14,997 nt of DNA from Roseburia sp. CAG:303 (GTDB lineage: Bacteria; Bacillota; Clostridia; Lachnospirales; Lachnospiraceae), in the NCBI GenBank assembly GCA_000437755.1, contig FR900169.1:1039-16035 (forward strand), given 5' to 3'. This document shows, piece by piece, positions 6,368-13,981 of the stretch. Position 1 is the stretch's first letter. Each line of letters opens with the position of its first letter. The position numbers and the translations under genes were made by a program. Below the pieces are notes generated by a model that did no database searches, was not told where the DNA came from, and saw nothing but the letters and a program-made list of their open reading frames with translations.

Positions 6368-7047
6368 ACGGAATCGACTGGTCTCCGGTCTGGATTTCCA
6401 TGAAAGTGGCGGGAATTACGATGCTGATTACGTTTTTCCTGGGGCTTGGTGCCGCATGGTTTGTCTGCAGAAGAAAGAAAGAGATAAGTAAGGCGGTATG
6501 GGACGGCATATTTACCATGCCGCTGGTGCTTCCGCCCACGGTCGTTGGCTTCGTACTGCTTTACTTATTCGGGGTAAATGGCCCGGCAGGGAAATTTTTC
6601 CTGCAGTTTTTCGGGGTAAAGATCGCATTTTCCCAGACGGCAGCCGTACTTGCGGCAGTGGTCATCTCATTCCCGCTCATGTACCGTTCCGCACGAGGTG
6701 CGATAGAACAGGTAGAGCCGAATCTTCTGCGTGCCGGACGGACACTGGGAATGACGGAATGGCAGATTTTTTATACGATACATATTCCAAATGCACTGCC
6801 GGGAATTATTTCCGGAGGAATTTTAGCTTTTGCAAGGGCATTGGGAGAATTCGGTGCAACAGCCATGATCGCGGGAAATATTCCGGGGAAAACAAGAACA
6901 CTGCCGCTTGCGGTATATTCGGAAACGGCGGCAGGAAATATGGAAATGGCAGGAAGATATGCCGTGGTTATTCTGGTTATCTGCTTTGGGATTGTGATAG
7001 GGATGAATCTGTATCTTGCAGCAAAAAAGAAACGGACAGGACATTAG
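6364..7047 (+). CDS. modB: Molybdate ABC transporter permease ModB
   Basis: A 227-residue membrane permease for molybdate. It has the usual five or so membrane segments, the PPTVVG segment (57-62) and the cytoplasmic EAA loop region AGRTLGMTEWQIFYTIHIPNALPG (124-147), which contacts the ATPase, followed by AFARALGEFGATAMIAGNIPG (155-175), characteristic of ModB. The ATG at 6364 overlaps the mogA stop by 4 nt and has AAAGGAG at 6346-6352. A GTG at 6352 in the same frame lies within that ribosome site and is rejected. modA follows after 16 nt. No ATPase gene (modC) is in the window, which is unusual for this transporter. Confidence 0.93.
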   Translation: MNGIDWSPVWISMKVAGITMLITFFLGLGAAWFVCRRKKEISKAVWDGIFTMPLVLPPTVVGFVLLYLFGVNGPAGKFFLQFFGVKIAFSQTAAVLAAVVISFPLMYRSARGAIEQVEPNLLRAGRTLGMTEWQIFYTIHIPNALPGIISGGILAFARALGEFGATAMIAGNIPGKTRTLPLAVYSETAAGNMEMAGRYAVVILVICFGIVIGMNLYLAAKKKRTGH

Positions 7048-7063
7048 TAAAGAGAAATTTAAG

Positions 7064-7867
7064 ATGAAGAAGAGATTTATATTACCGGTTGTATTATTAA
7101 CAATGGCAGTGATTGCAGGATGTGCATCACAGAAAGAAACAAAGACAGCTCAGGAGCAGAGCAGCGAAAAACAGGAAACCATCATGGTTGCTGCAGCAGC
7201 GAGTCTGGAGAAATGCTTTACACAGGATTTGATTCCGATGTTTGAAAAGGAGCATGGAAATGTGAAGGTAGAGGGAACTTATGACAGTTCGGGAAAACTC
7301 CAGACACAGATTGAGGCAGGACTGGATGCGGATATTTTCTTTTCCGCAGCAGAAAAGCAGATGAATGCACTGGTGGAAGAAGACTATATTGCAGAGGGCG
7401 ATGTGGTAAATCTTCTTAAGAACGGACTGGTGCTGATTACCGGAAAAGACAGCCAGACAAGTGTAACCGGTTTTGAAGATATTACAAAATCCGGGACGAT
7501 TGCAGTGGGAGATCCTGCCAGTGTTCCGGCAGGACAGTATGCCAGGGAAGCATTTGAAAGCATTGGAATCTGGGATGAGGTGTCAAAGAAGGCAAGTCTT
7601 GGGACAAATGTAACGGAAGTACTGAACTGGGTTGCGGCACAGAGTGCAGAAACCGGTGTTGTATATGCAACGGACGCAGCGAGCAATGAAAATGTAGAGG
7701 TTATTGCAACGGCGAAAGAGGAATGGCTTGAAACTCCTGTCATTTATCCGGTTGCGACTTTGAAGGCATCGGAAGATAAGGAAAGTGTAAAAGAGTTTAT
7801 GGCATTTCTTCAGACACCGGAAGCAAAAGCGGTGTTTGAGAAATACGGATTCACCTGGAATAATTAG
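7064..7867 (+). CDS. modA: Molybdate-binding lipoprotein ModA
   Basis: The extracellular substrate-binding protein of the molybdate ABC transporter (267 residues). The N-terminus MKKRFILPVVLLTMAVIAGC is a lipoprotein signal with lipobox IAGC, so Cys20 is predicted to be lipidated and the protein anchored to the outer membrane face, as in Gram-positive bacteria. A Lys/Glu/Gln-rich linker follows, then AAASLEKCF near residue 50, GTYDSSGKLQTQIEAGLDADIFFSAAEKQMNAL and VGDPASVPAGQYA, which form the oxyanion-binding cleft in ModA proteins. An in-frame ATG 48 nt upstream would put a charged tail before the signal and is rejected. Gene order modB-modA is reversed from the common modABC. Confidence 0.92.
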   Translation: MKKRFILPVVLLTMAVIAGCASQKETKTAQEQSSEKQETIMVAAAASLEKCFTQDLIPMFEKEHGNVKVEGTYDSSGKLQTQIEAGLDADIFFSAAEKQMNALVEEDYIAEGDVVNLLKNGLVLITGKDSQTSVTGFEDITKSGTIAVGDPASVPAGQYAREAFESIGIWDEVSKKASLGTNVTEVLNWVAAQSAETGVVYATDAASNENVEVIATAKEEWLETPVIYPVATLKASEDKESVKEFMAFLQTPEAKAVFEKYGFTWNN

Positions 7868-7875
7868 GAGGCAGA

Positions 7876-8907
7876 ATGAAGTTAATCGATACGGCGGATG
7901 CGGCTGGACAGGTGCTGTGTCACGATATTACGCAGATTATCAGAGGAAAAACAAAAGATGCGAGATTCCGCAAGGGACATATTGTAACGGAAGAGGACAT
8001 ACCGGTTCTGTTATCACTTGGAAAAGATCATCTGTATGTCTGGGAAAAGGATGAAACAAAGCTGCATGAAAATGAAGCGGCGCAGGTTCTTTCCCGGATA
8101 TGCCGGAATCAGTGGATGGCAGAATCCGAAATAAAAGAAGGAAAGATAGAGCTGTCCGCAGAATGTGACGGACTCTTTCTGGTCAACAGCGAAAAATTAA
8201 AGGCGGTCAATCGCCTGGGCGAGATGATGATCGCCACAAGGCATGGAAGAACCGCCGTCCGGAAAGGGGATAAACTTGCCGGCATGAGAGTAATCCCACT
8301 GGTAATCGATAGGAAGAAGATGGAAGAGGCGGAGCAGGCGGCAGGTGAAGCACCGATTCTGGAGCTGCGCCCCTTTGTGAAGAAGAAAGCAGTGATTCTG
8401 ACAACCGGAAACGAGGTTTACTATGGAAGAATACAGGATACCTTTACACCGGTGGTCGAAGAAAAACTGGCAGTATATGGTACGGAGCTGGCAGGACATA
8501 CCGTACTGCCGGACGATCCGGACAGACTGACCCGGGAAATACACCGGGCTGTGAAAGAGCTTGGGGCGGAGCTTGTCATCTGTACCGGCGGAATGAGTGT
8601 GGATCCGGATGATAAAACCCCGCTTGCCATCCGCAATACAGGAGCAGACGTTATTTCCTACGGTGCACCGGTATTGCCGGGAGCCATGTTTTTACTGGCC
8701 TATTATGAAAACGCAGGCAGAAGGATTCCGGTACTTGGTCTGCCGGGCTGTGTCATGTATGCAAAGAGAACAATCTTTGATCTGGTACTGCCAATGCTCA
8801 TGGCAGATGTCGAGATAAATGCAGGACAACTTGCGGATTACGGCGAGGGCGGACTATGCCTGAGTTGTGAGGTATGCACATATCCGAACTGCGGTTTCGG
8901 AAAGTAA
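7876..8907 (+). CDS. MoeA-like molybdopterin-binding protein with C-terminal four-Cys motif
   Basis: A 343-residue protein with the MoeA/CinA molybdopterin-binding fold in its second half: ILTTGNEVYYGRIQD (174-188), VICTGGMSVDPDDKTP (234-249) and LGLPGCVMYAKRT (287-299). By analogy with MoeA it would bind adenylylated or completed molybdopterin and take part in Mo insertion or cofactor holding. The N-terminal part (1-165) is only weakly MoeA-like. The extreme C-terminus ends CLSCEVCTYPNC-GFGK, giving Cys328, Cys331, Cys334 and Cys339 (C-x2-C-x2-C-x4-C), a likely metal or Fe-S site that ordinary MoeA lacks. AGGAGG overlaps the modA stop and gives a firm ATG. No other moeA is in the window, so this could be the insertase for the pathway or a Se-pathway-specific paralogue. 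Confidence 0.82.
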   Translation: MKLIDTADAAGQVLCHDITQIIRGKTKDARFRKGHIVTEEDIPVLLSLGKDHLYVWEKDETKLHENEAAQVLSRICRNQWMAESEIKEGKIELSAECDGLFLVNSEKLKAVNRLGEMMIATRHGRTAVRKGDKLAGMRVIPLVIDRKKMEEAEQAAGEAPILELRPFVKKKAVILTTGNEVYYGRIQDTFTPVVEEKLAVYGTELAGHTVLPDDPDRLTREIHRAVKELGAELVICTGGMSVDPDDKTPLAIRNTGADVISYGAPVLPGAMFLLAYYENAGRRIPVLGLPGCVMYAKRTIFDLVLPMLMADVEINAGQLADYGEGGLCLSCEVCTYPNCGFGK

Positions 8908-8917
8908 GGAGATTTGT

Positions 8918-9772
8918 ATGAAGAAAAGAAATCTGGTCGTAGTGCGCGGCGGCGGTGATATTGCCACAGGTACGATCTATAAACTGGTAAAATGCGGATT
9001 TGCGGTGCTGGTCCTTGAGATAGAAAATCCATCTGCAATCCGGCGCAATGTGGCGTTCTGTGAGGCTGTTTACGAGGGAAAAATGCAGGTTGAGGATATG
9101 AACTGCTACCGGGCGGAGAATCTGAATCAGGCGAAAGAGATTATGCGGACAGGAAGTCCGGCACTGCTCATTGATCCGTCCGGGGAATGCATCCGGCAGC
9201 TTAAGGAGATGAGCGACGGGGAGTGGAATTACATCGCCCTTGTCGATGCGATCCTTGCAAAGAAAAATCTCGGAACGAGGAAGGATATGGCAGAACTGAC
9301 CGTAGCACTCGGGCCGGGGTTTACGGCAGGACAGGATGTGGATATCGTTATCGAAACCATGCGCGGACACCGGCTTGGCAGGATCATCCGGGAAGGTCAT
9401 GCAATGGAAAATACCGGTGTGCCGGGAGTGATTGCAGGCTACGGAAAAGAGCGCGTGATTCATGCACCGGCAGCGGGAATCTTAAGAAATGTAAAGAAGA
9501 TTACGGATCTGACAGAGCAGGGCGAACTTATGGCATATATTGAGCAGGAGAATGGTGAAAAATGTGAAGTCAGGGCAACGATTCCGGGGCTGATCCGCGG
9601 ACTGATCCGGGACGGTTATCCGGTTACGGAAGGGTTTAAGATTGCGGATATCGATCCGCGCAAAGAGGAATACAATAACTGTTTTACCATATCTGACAAG
9701 GCGCGATGTATCGCAGGCGGAGTGGTGGAAGCCATTATGTCATATTACACAGGAGGAAATCATCATGCATAA
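8918..9772 (+). CDS. yqeB: Selenium-dependent molybdenum hydroxylase accessory protein YqeB
   Basis: YqeB (284 residues) is a marker of selenium-dependent molybdenum hydroxylase maturation; its biochemical activity is not known to me. The N-terminus VVVRGGGDIATGTIYKLVKCGF (7-28) is a Rossmann-like glycine loop related to the XdhC nucleotide-binding domain. The block LGPGFTAGQDVDIVIETMRGHRLGR (131-155) and the APAAGILRNVKKITD region (183-197) are further family landmarks. The start at 8918 has AAGGAG 6 nt upstream and places the glycine loop at the very N-terminus; an in-frame ATG 51 nt earlier lies in the preceding gene. The 3' end overlaps the yqeC fusion by 8 nt. Expected to be cytoplasmic, acting with YqeC and SelD. 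Confidence 0.92.
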   Translation: MKKRNLVVVRGGGDIATGTIYKLVKCGFAVLVLEIENPSAIRRNVAFCEAVYEGKMQVEDMNCYRAENLNQAKEIMRTGSPALLIDPSGECIRQLKEMSDGEWNYIALVDAILAKKNLGTRKDMAELTVALGPGFTAGQDVDIVIETMRGHRLGRIIREGHAMENTGVPGVIAGYGKERVIHAPAAGILRNVKKITDLTEQGELMAYIEQENGEKCEVRATIPGLIRGLIRDGYPVTEGFKIADIDPRKEEYNNCFTISDKARCIAGGVVEAIMSYYTGGNHHA

Positions 9773-11234
9773 GCCGCTCATTATTTCAGTTGTCGGAGCA
9801 GGGGGAAAGACCACCCATATTCACAGACTTGCGGAGAAATATTTAAAGCAGGGAAAAAAAGTTCTGGTAATTACCACTACACATATGTATCTTGAGAAAG
9901 ATACCATTCTGGAATTGGAAAATGACATGGAAACATCCGTGGGACGCATGAAAGATGCTCTGGCGCAGGGCTTCTGTATGGCGGGAAGTCCGTGTGAAGA
10001 GGAAAGAAAGATGGGACCGTTATCAGATCATGTGACAGAGCAGATTTTGCCGGCAGCGGACGTTGTGCTGGTGGAAGCGGACGGTGCAAAGCACCGGCTG
10101 ATTAAATATCCGGACAGTACTGAGCCGGTGATTTATCCGGGAAGCAGTGAGATACACATTGTTATGGGAATGGCAGCAGCAGGAAAGAAATGCAGGGATG
10201 TGGCACATCGGACAGAAAAAGTCATGCAGTGCCTTGGCATAAAAGAGGATACGGTGATCCGGGAAGAAGATATCCGGACACTTGTGCGATATGGATATCA
10301 GGAACCATTATCCAGCCGTTATCCGGATGCGGTGATCCGCTTTGTTCCTGGGGTATGCGAAAATCTCTGGCAGCGTGTCATGGGAGAATGTATCCGGGAG
10401 AATGTGGATTTCTCCATTGTCCGCCCGGAATGGTTTTACACCCGCCCGCATCTGTTTATCTGCGGCTGCGGCCATGTAGCCGGAAAAGTGGCTGTGATGG
10501 GGCAGTTCCTGGATTTTCAGGTCACCGTGATGGATGACAGGGAAGAATTTGCCAACAAAAAGCTCTTCCCAAAAGATTGTGAGGTAATCTGCGATTCCTT
10601 TGAAAATCTTACGCATTATCTGGAAGAGTGTAAGGGAGAAAGCACCTATTACGTCGTCGTTACCAGAGGACATAAGGCGGACAGACAGTGCGTGGAGCAG
10701 ATTCTTAAGCGGAATTATGCCTATCTTGGCATGATAGGAAGTAAAATCAAAGTGGCAAAAACACTGGAGATTTTAAGAAATGAGGGTTATACCAGGGAAC
10801 AGACGGATAGTATCCACGCCCCGATCGGATTAAAAATTGGTTCACAGACACCGGAGGAAATCGCCGTAAGCATTGCGGCGGAAATCATTCAGGAAAAAAA
10901 TGCAAAACAGATCAGCAGTATGTCGGCAGAACTTTCCACGGTCCGGGAAACTGGCGTATTATGCATGATTACGGAAAAATACGGCTCTGCCCCGCGTGGA
11001 ATCGGAAGCGGTATGTTTGTATACCGGGAAGCTGGCAGGGAAAAAATCATCGGAAGTGTCGGAGGCGGCAGTGTGGAGCATGCGGCGATCGCACAGGCAC
11101 TGGAGCTGTATGATCAGGGCGAAGCTGCCGTTATTACAGAGAAGGAATACAATCTCTCCGATCGGGAAGGCGGCGAGCTTGGCATGATTTGCGGCGGCGG
11201 TGTAAAGATAGTCTTTTTTCCAATTTGTTCTTGA
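9765..11234 (+). CDS. yqeC: YqeC-XdhC fusion, Se-dependent Mo hydroxylase maturation protein
   Basis: A 489-residue fusion. Residues about 1-225 are YqeC, with a P-loop-like GAGGKTT (11-17) and VEADGAKHRLIK (103-114). Residues about 226-380 are an XdhC-type Rossmann domain: HLFICGCGHVAGKVAVMGQFLDF begins at 229, VVTRGHKAD at 298-306, GMIGSKIK at 322-329 and HAPIGLKIGSQTPEEIAVSIAAEII at 351-375. Residues about 394-489 are the CoxI/XdhC N-terminal-type domain: GSAPRGIGSGM (407-417), GSVGGGSVE (430-438), MICGGGVKI (474-482). In ordinary XdhC the CoxI domain comes first, so the order here is swapped. XdhC protects and sulfurates Moco for xanthine dehydrogenase; here it probably serves a selenated cofactor. 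AGGAGG (9751-9756) sets the ATG. Last gene of the long operon; no terminator follows. Confidence 0.88.
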   Translation: MHKPLIISVVGAGGKTTHIHRLAEKYLKQGKKVLVITTTHMYLEKDTILELENDMETSVGRMKDALAQGFCMAGSPCEEERKMGPLSDHVTEQILPAADVVLVEADGAKHRLIKYPDSTEPVIYPGSSEIHIVMGMAAAGKKCRDVAHRTEKVMQCLGIKEDTVIREEDIRTLVRYGYQEPLSSRYPDAVIRFVPGVCENLWQRVMGECIRENVDFSIVRPEWFYTRPHLFICGCGHVAGKVAVMGQFLDFQVTVMDDREEFANKKLFPKDCEVICDSFENLTHYLEECKGESTYYVVVTRGHKADRQCVEQILKRNYAYLGMIGSKIKVAKTLEILRNEGYTREQTDSIHAPIGLKIGSQTPEEIAVSIAAEIIQEKNAKQISSMSAELSTVRETGVLCMITEKYGSAPRGIGSGMFVYREAGREKIIGSVGGGSVEHAAIAQALELYDQGEAAVITEKEYNLSDREGGELGMICGGGVKIVFFPICS

Positions 11235-11259
11235 CAATTATCGACATATTGATTAGTAT
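11231..11259 (+). promoter_or_regulatory. Strong sigma-A promoter for the permease gene
   Basis: A consensus TTGACA at 11231-11236 overlaps the yqeC stop codon, and TAGTAT at 11254-11259 follows after exactly 17 bp. Predicted start is near 11266, about 50 nt before the permease ATG. This lets the permease, and possibly the hydroxylase genes beyond, be expressed separately from the upstream maturation operon, while read-through from yqeC also remains possible because no terminator separates them. Confidence 0.7.
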
Positions 11260-11289
11260 TTATCATGTGATGAAATTTTGAAAGGATAG

Positions 11290-11304
11290 CTGTCATAAGG
11301 ACAG
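11290..11304 (+). other. Small hairpin in the permease leader
   Basis: CTGTC-ATAAG-GACAG forms a 5-bp stem with a 5-nt loop, 11 nt ahead of the permease ATG. Its loop and 3' arm contain AAGGA, the only good Shine-Dalgarno-like stretch in the leader; the spacing from that to the ATG (about 14 nt) is too long for normal use. Nearer the start only GAAAGAAAA is seen. Could influence translation, but is short enough to be chance. Confidence 0.3.
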
Positions 11305-11315
11305 ACGAAAGAAAA

Positions 11316-12653
11316 ATGAGCGAGAATAAGAAAGAAGGTTCTATTTATGAACTGGATGGAAGAGTAAAATTATCAAAAGCACTTCCATTGGGAATCCAGC
11401 ATGTATTGGCGATGTTTCTGGGAAATATTACTCCACTGCTGATTGTATGCGGTGCATTGGAGATGGATTCGTCATCGAAAACCATGCTGATACAGAATTC
11501 CATGTTTATTGCAGGAATTGCAACACTGATACAGCTTTATCCAATCTGGAAGATTGGTTCCGGGCTTCCGGTTGTTATGGGAACGAGTTCCGGATTCATC
11601 GGAACAGCAAAGGTTATCGGACTTGCAAGCGGATATGGAGCGATCCTGGGAGCATCCATGATTGGTGCATTGATCGAGATGGTGCTTGGCTTCTTTATTA
11701 AGCCGTTACGGAAAATATTTGCACCGGTTGTAACCAGTCTGGTTGTGTTATCCATCGGTTTGTCACTGCTTCCGGTGGGAATCAAATATCTCGGCGGCGG
11801 AGAAACGAATTCACTCGGATTCGGCCATTGGAAACATTTACTGGTAGGATTTCTGGTAATTGTTGTCATTGTTGTATTAAAGCAGTTCCAGGGAAGCTTT
11901 TTAAGTGTTTCCTCTATATTAATCGGTATTATTGTGGGATATATTGCGGCGATTTTTCTCGGCATGGTTGATTTTACCCAGGTAAAAGAAGCTGCATGGT
12001 TTGCCATTCCGAGACCGGTGATGCTGATCGATGGCATTGGAATTAAATTCGTGCCAAGTGCAATCATTGCGATGGCGATTATGTTTATTGCGACCGCCGT
12101 GGAGACAATCGGCGATACTTCCGCTATTGTAAACGGCGGACTGGACAGGGAGCCGACCAATGAGGAATTATCCGGTTCCGTAATTGCAGACGGTTTTGGC
12201 AGTCTGATTGCGGCAGTATTCGGGGTACTTCCGAATACATCCTTCAGTCAGAACGTGGGACTTGTAGCAGTAACAAAGGTAGTAAACCGCTTTACCATTA
12301 TGACCGGTGCGGTATTCCTTGTTGCGATGGGATTCCTGCCAAAGCTGAGTGCGTTATTTACAGTTATGCCGCAGTCCGTACTGGGCGGAGCAGCAGTTAT
12401 TATGTTTGCCATGATCATTGTAAGTGGCCTGACCTCCTTACAGAGACTCGATCTGAATGGAAGAAACGGACTGATTATAGCACTTGCACTCGGACTGGGT
12501 GTCGGAATCGGAAATGTTCCGACCGTACTGGATCAGATGCCGCAGTGGGTAGGAGATATCTTCGCACAGAACGGTATCATTATGACATTTGTAATAGCAA
12601 CTGTTTTAAATCTTGTGCTTCCGAAGGATAAAGAGGAAAAGGGAGCAGAATAG
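11316..12653 (+). CDS. NCS2/NAT-family xanthine/uracil-type permease
   Basis: A 445-residue polytopic membrane protein of the nucleobase-ascorbate transporter family, importing a purine or pyrimidine base with a cation. Landmarks are the QH pair (28-29) in the first membrane helix LPLGIQHVLAMFLGNITP, the substrate-binding Glu263 region AVETIGDTSA (261-270), and the NAT signature Q-N-x-G-x4-T-K at 312-321 (QNVGLVAVTK). Length and about 14 hydrophobic segments are normal. The sequence resembles the xanthine/urate branch (PbuX/UapA-like) more than uracil UraA, but that call is by eye. It has its own promoter, sits directly before hydroxylase genes and is followed by an intrinsic terminator. The context suggests it feeds the downstream hydroxylase with a purine. 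Confidence 0.9.
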   Translation: MSENKKEGSIYELDGRVKLSKALPLGIQHVLAMFLGNITPLLIVCGALEMDSSSKTMLIQNSMFIAGIATLIQLYPIWKIGSGLPVVMGTSSGFIGTAKVIGLASGYGAILGASMIGALIEMVLGFFIKPLRKIFAPVVTSLVVLSIGLSLLPVGIKYLGGGETNSLGFGHWKHLLVGFLVIVVIVVLKQFQGSFLSVSSILIGIIVGYIAAIFLGMVDFTQVKEAAWFAIPRPVMLIDGIGIKFVPSAIIAMAIMFIATAVETIGDTSAIVNGGLDREPTNEELSGSVIADGFGSLIAAVFGVLPNTSFSQNVGLVAVTKVVNRFTIMTGAVFLVAMGFLPKLSALFTVMPQSVLGGAAVIMFAMIIVSGLTSLQRLDLNGRNGLIIALALGLGVGIGNVPTVLDQMPQWVGDIFAQNGIIMTFVIATVLNLVLPKDKEEKGAE

Positions 12654-12660
12654 AAGGATA

Positions 12661-12704
12661 ATGTCAAAAACTCATATTGCTGTATGGGCTTTTGGCATTT
12701 TTTT
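12661..12704 (+). terminator. Intrinsic terminator after the permease gene
   Basis: A 16-bp imperfect stem (12661-12676 with 12683-12698; two G-U pairs and one A-C mismatch) with loop TTGCTG, followed directly by a run of seven T at 12698-12704. It begins 8 nt after the permease stop. Only 24 nt separate its T-run from the start of the FAD-subunit gene, and I find no promoter there, so it may act as a partial terminator or attenuator in front of the hydroxylase genes. Confidence 0.85.
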
Positions 12705-12728
12705 AGGAAATCAGAAAGGTGGAAGAAG

Positions 12729-13496
12729 ATGTTTTCATTTCAGCAGTATGTACTGGCGGAGAGTGTGGATCAGGCATATGAATTGAATCAGAAGAAGAAT
12801 AATATTGTGCTGGGTGGAACCGGCTGGTTAAAGACGGGCAGGAAGAGTTATGGAACGGCGATTGATTTATCGGGACTGGGACTGGATACAATTACAGAGA
12901 ATGAGGAAGAGTTTTCGATTGGCTGTATGGTCACATTGAGACAGATTGAGACACATGAGGGACTGAATCAGTATTTTAATCATGCCTGCCAGGAGGCGGT
13001 ACGACATATTGTCGGCATACAGTTTCGTAATCTGGCAACGGTGGGCGGAAGTATATATGGAAGATTCGGCTTTTCTGATGTTCTGACCTGTTTTCTTGCC
13101 ATGGACAGTTATGTGGAACTGTTTTCTGGAGGAATTGTTCCGCTTCGTGAATTTGCACAGATGGAATATGACAGGGATATTCTGATTCGTCTGATTGTGA
13201 AGAAAGATGGCAGAAGGACGGCTTATCAGTCGTTCCGTCTGCAATCAACGGATTTTCCTGTTGTTGCCGTGTGTGCGGCAGAACTGGCGGATGGAAGCCA
13301 GGTGGCGGCTGTCGGTGCAAGACCGGCGAGAGCCGTATTAAGGGAGCTGGAAAACGGAACATGGAAAGAGCCGGTTGTATTTGGAAGCAATATGAGAGCG
13401 GGACGGGAATACCGCAGTTTTCTGGCAGACACCCTGTTAAACCGTGCATTGGAAGAAATCAGAAATGGCACAGAGCCGGATAAGGAGGAGAGATGA
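12729..13496 (+). CDS. Molybdenum hydroxylase FAD-binding subunit (CoxM/XdhB-like)
   Basis: The FAD-binding, electron-output subunit of a xanthine dehydrogenase-family enzyme (255 residues). It has the two FAD pyrophosphate-binding segments: GGTGWLKTG near 29-37 (the GGTDL position) and NLATVGGSIYGRFGFSDVLTCFLAMD (101-126). At 255 residues it is shorter than many CoxM/XdhB proteins (roughly 290) and resembles the FAD subunit paired with selenium-dependent hydroxylases, sometimes annotated as probable selenate reductase. The start at 12729 follows AGGTGG by 6 nt; a longer in-frame version would begin inside the terminator. The stop overlaps the 2Fe-2S gene by 4 nt (ATGA). Confidence 0.9.
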   Translation: MFSFQQYVLAESVDQAYELNQKKNNIVLGGTGWLKTGRKSYGTAIDLSGLGLDTITENEEEFSIGCMVTLRQIETHEGLNQYFNHACQEAVRHIVGIQFRNLATVGGSIYGRFGFSDVLTCFLAMDSYVELFSGGIVPLREFAQMEYDRDILIRLIVKKDGRRTAYQSFRLQSTDFPVVAVCAAELADGSQVAAVGARPARAVLRELENGTWKEPVVFGSNMRAGREYRSFLADTLLNRALEEIRNGTEPDKEER

Positions 13497-13981
13497 AGAT
13501 TCAGTTTTCATTAAACGGAAAAAAGATCACGGATGAGATTGCCGTGGATATGCCGCTGTTGGAATATCTCAGGGAAAAAGGCTGTTACAGTGTAAAAAGA
13601 GGATGTGAAACTTCAAATTGTGGTCTCTGTACGGTTCTGATGGATGGAAAGCCAGTTTTATCCTGTACGACACTTGCAGTCAGGGCGAATGGAAAAGAGA
13701 TTTTCACACTGGAAGGACTGCAGAAGGAAGCTGAGGAGTTTGGTTCATTTCTTGCCGATCAGGGTGCGGATCAGTGTGGATTCTGTAATCCGGGATTTAT
13801 TGTAAATGTGATTGCCATGACAAAGGAATTACAGCAGCCGGATGAGCAGGAGATAAAGGAATATCTGGAAGGAAATTTATGCAGATGTACCGGATATCAG
13901 GGACATTTAAGGGCGGTACAGTCATACCTGCAGGCAAAACAGGCGGAAGGAGGCAGTCATGAGGAATCATTTTGTAAATAA
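13493..13981 (+). CDS. Molybdenum hydroxylase [2Fe-2S] subunit (CoxS/XdhC-type iron-sulfur)
   Basis: A 162-residue two-cluster iron-sulfur subunit that carries electrons from the Mo site to FAD. The N-terminal plant-ferredoxin-type cluster ligands are Cys38, Cys43, Cys46 and Cys58 (CETSNCGLC...C). The second, all-helical domain binds its cluster with Cys95, Cys98, Cys130 and Cys132 (CGFC and CRCTGY). All eight ligands are intact and the length is normal. The gene is coupled to the FAD subunit by a 4-nt overlap with GGAGGAG in front, and overlaps the Mo subunit gene by 23 nt, so the three subunits are probably made together as a cytoplasmic complex. Confidence 0.95.
   Translation: MKIQFSLNGKKITDEIAVDMPLLEYLREKGCYSVKRGCETSNCGLCTVLMDGKPVLSCTTLAVRANGKEIFTLEGLQKEAEEFGSFLADQGADQCGFCNPGFIVNVIAMTKELQQPDEQEIKEYLEGNLCRCTGYQGHLRAVQSYLQAKQAEGGSHEESFCK

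Noticed and set aside
6498..7067. A 189-codon plus-strand frame overlapping modB
   Set aside because: It is the +1-shifted reading of modB, with no family resemblance.
8798..9463. A 221-codon minus-strand frame spanning the MoeA-like gene end and yqeB
   Set aside because: It is antisense to yqeB, whose motifs and ribosome site are clear.
11260..11315. A purine riboswitch ahead of the xanthine-type permease
   Set aside because: The leader is only about 50 nt from the predicted start and has none of the three-stem purine aptamer core; the single 5-bp hairpin is not an aptamer.
11537..12160. A 207-codon minus-strand frame inside the permease gene
   Set aside because: It is antisense to a clear NAT-family permease with an intact signature; no ribosome site or domain supports it.
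12684..12728. A 15-residue N-terminal extension of the FAD subunit
   Set aside because: It would begin within the terminator stem, and the ATG at 12729 has a proper ribosome site and the normal family start.
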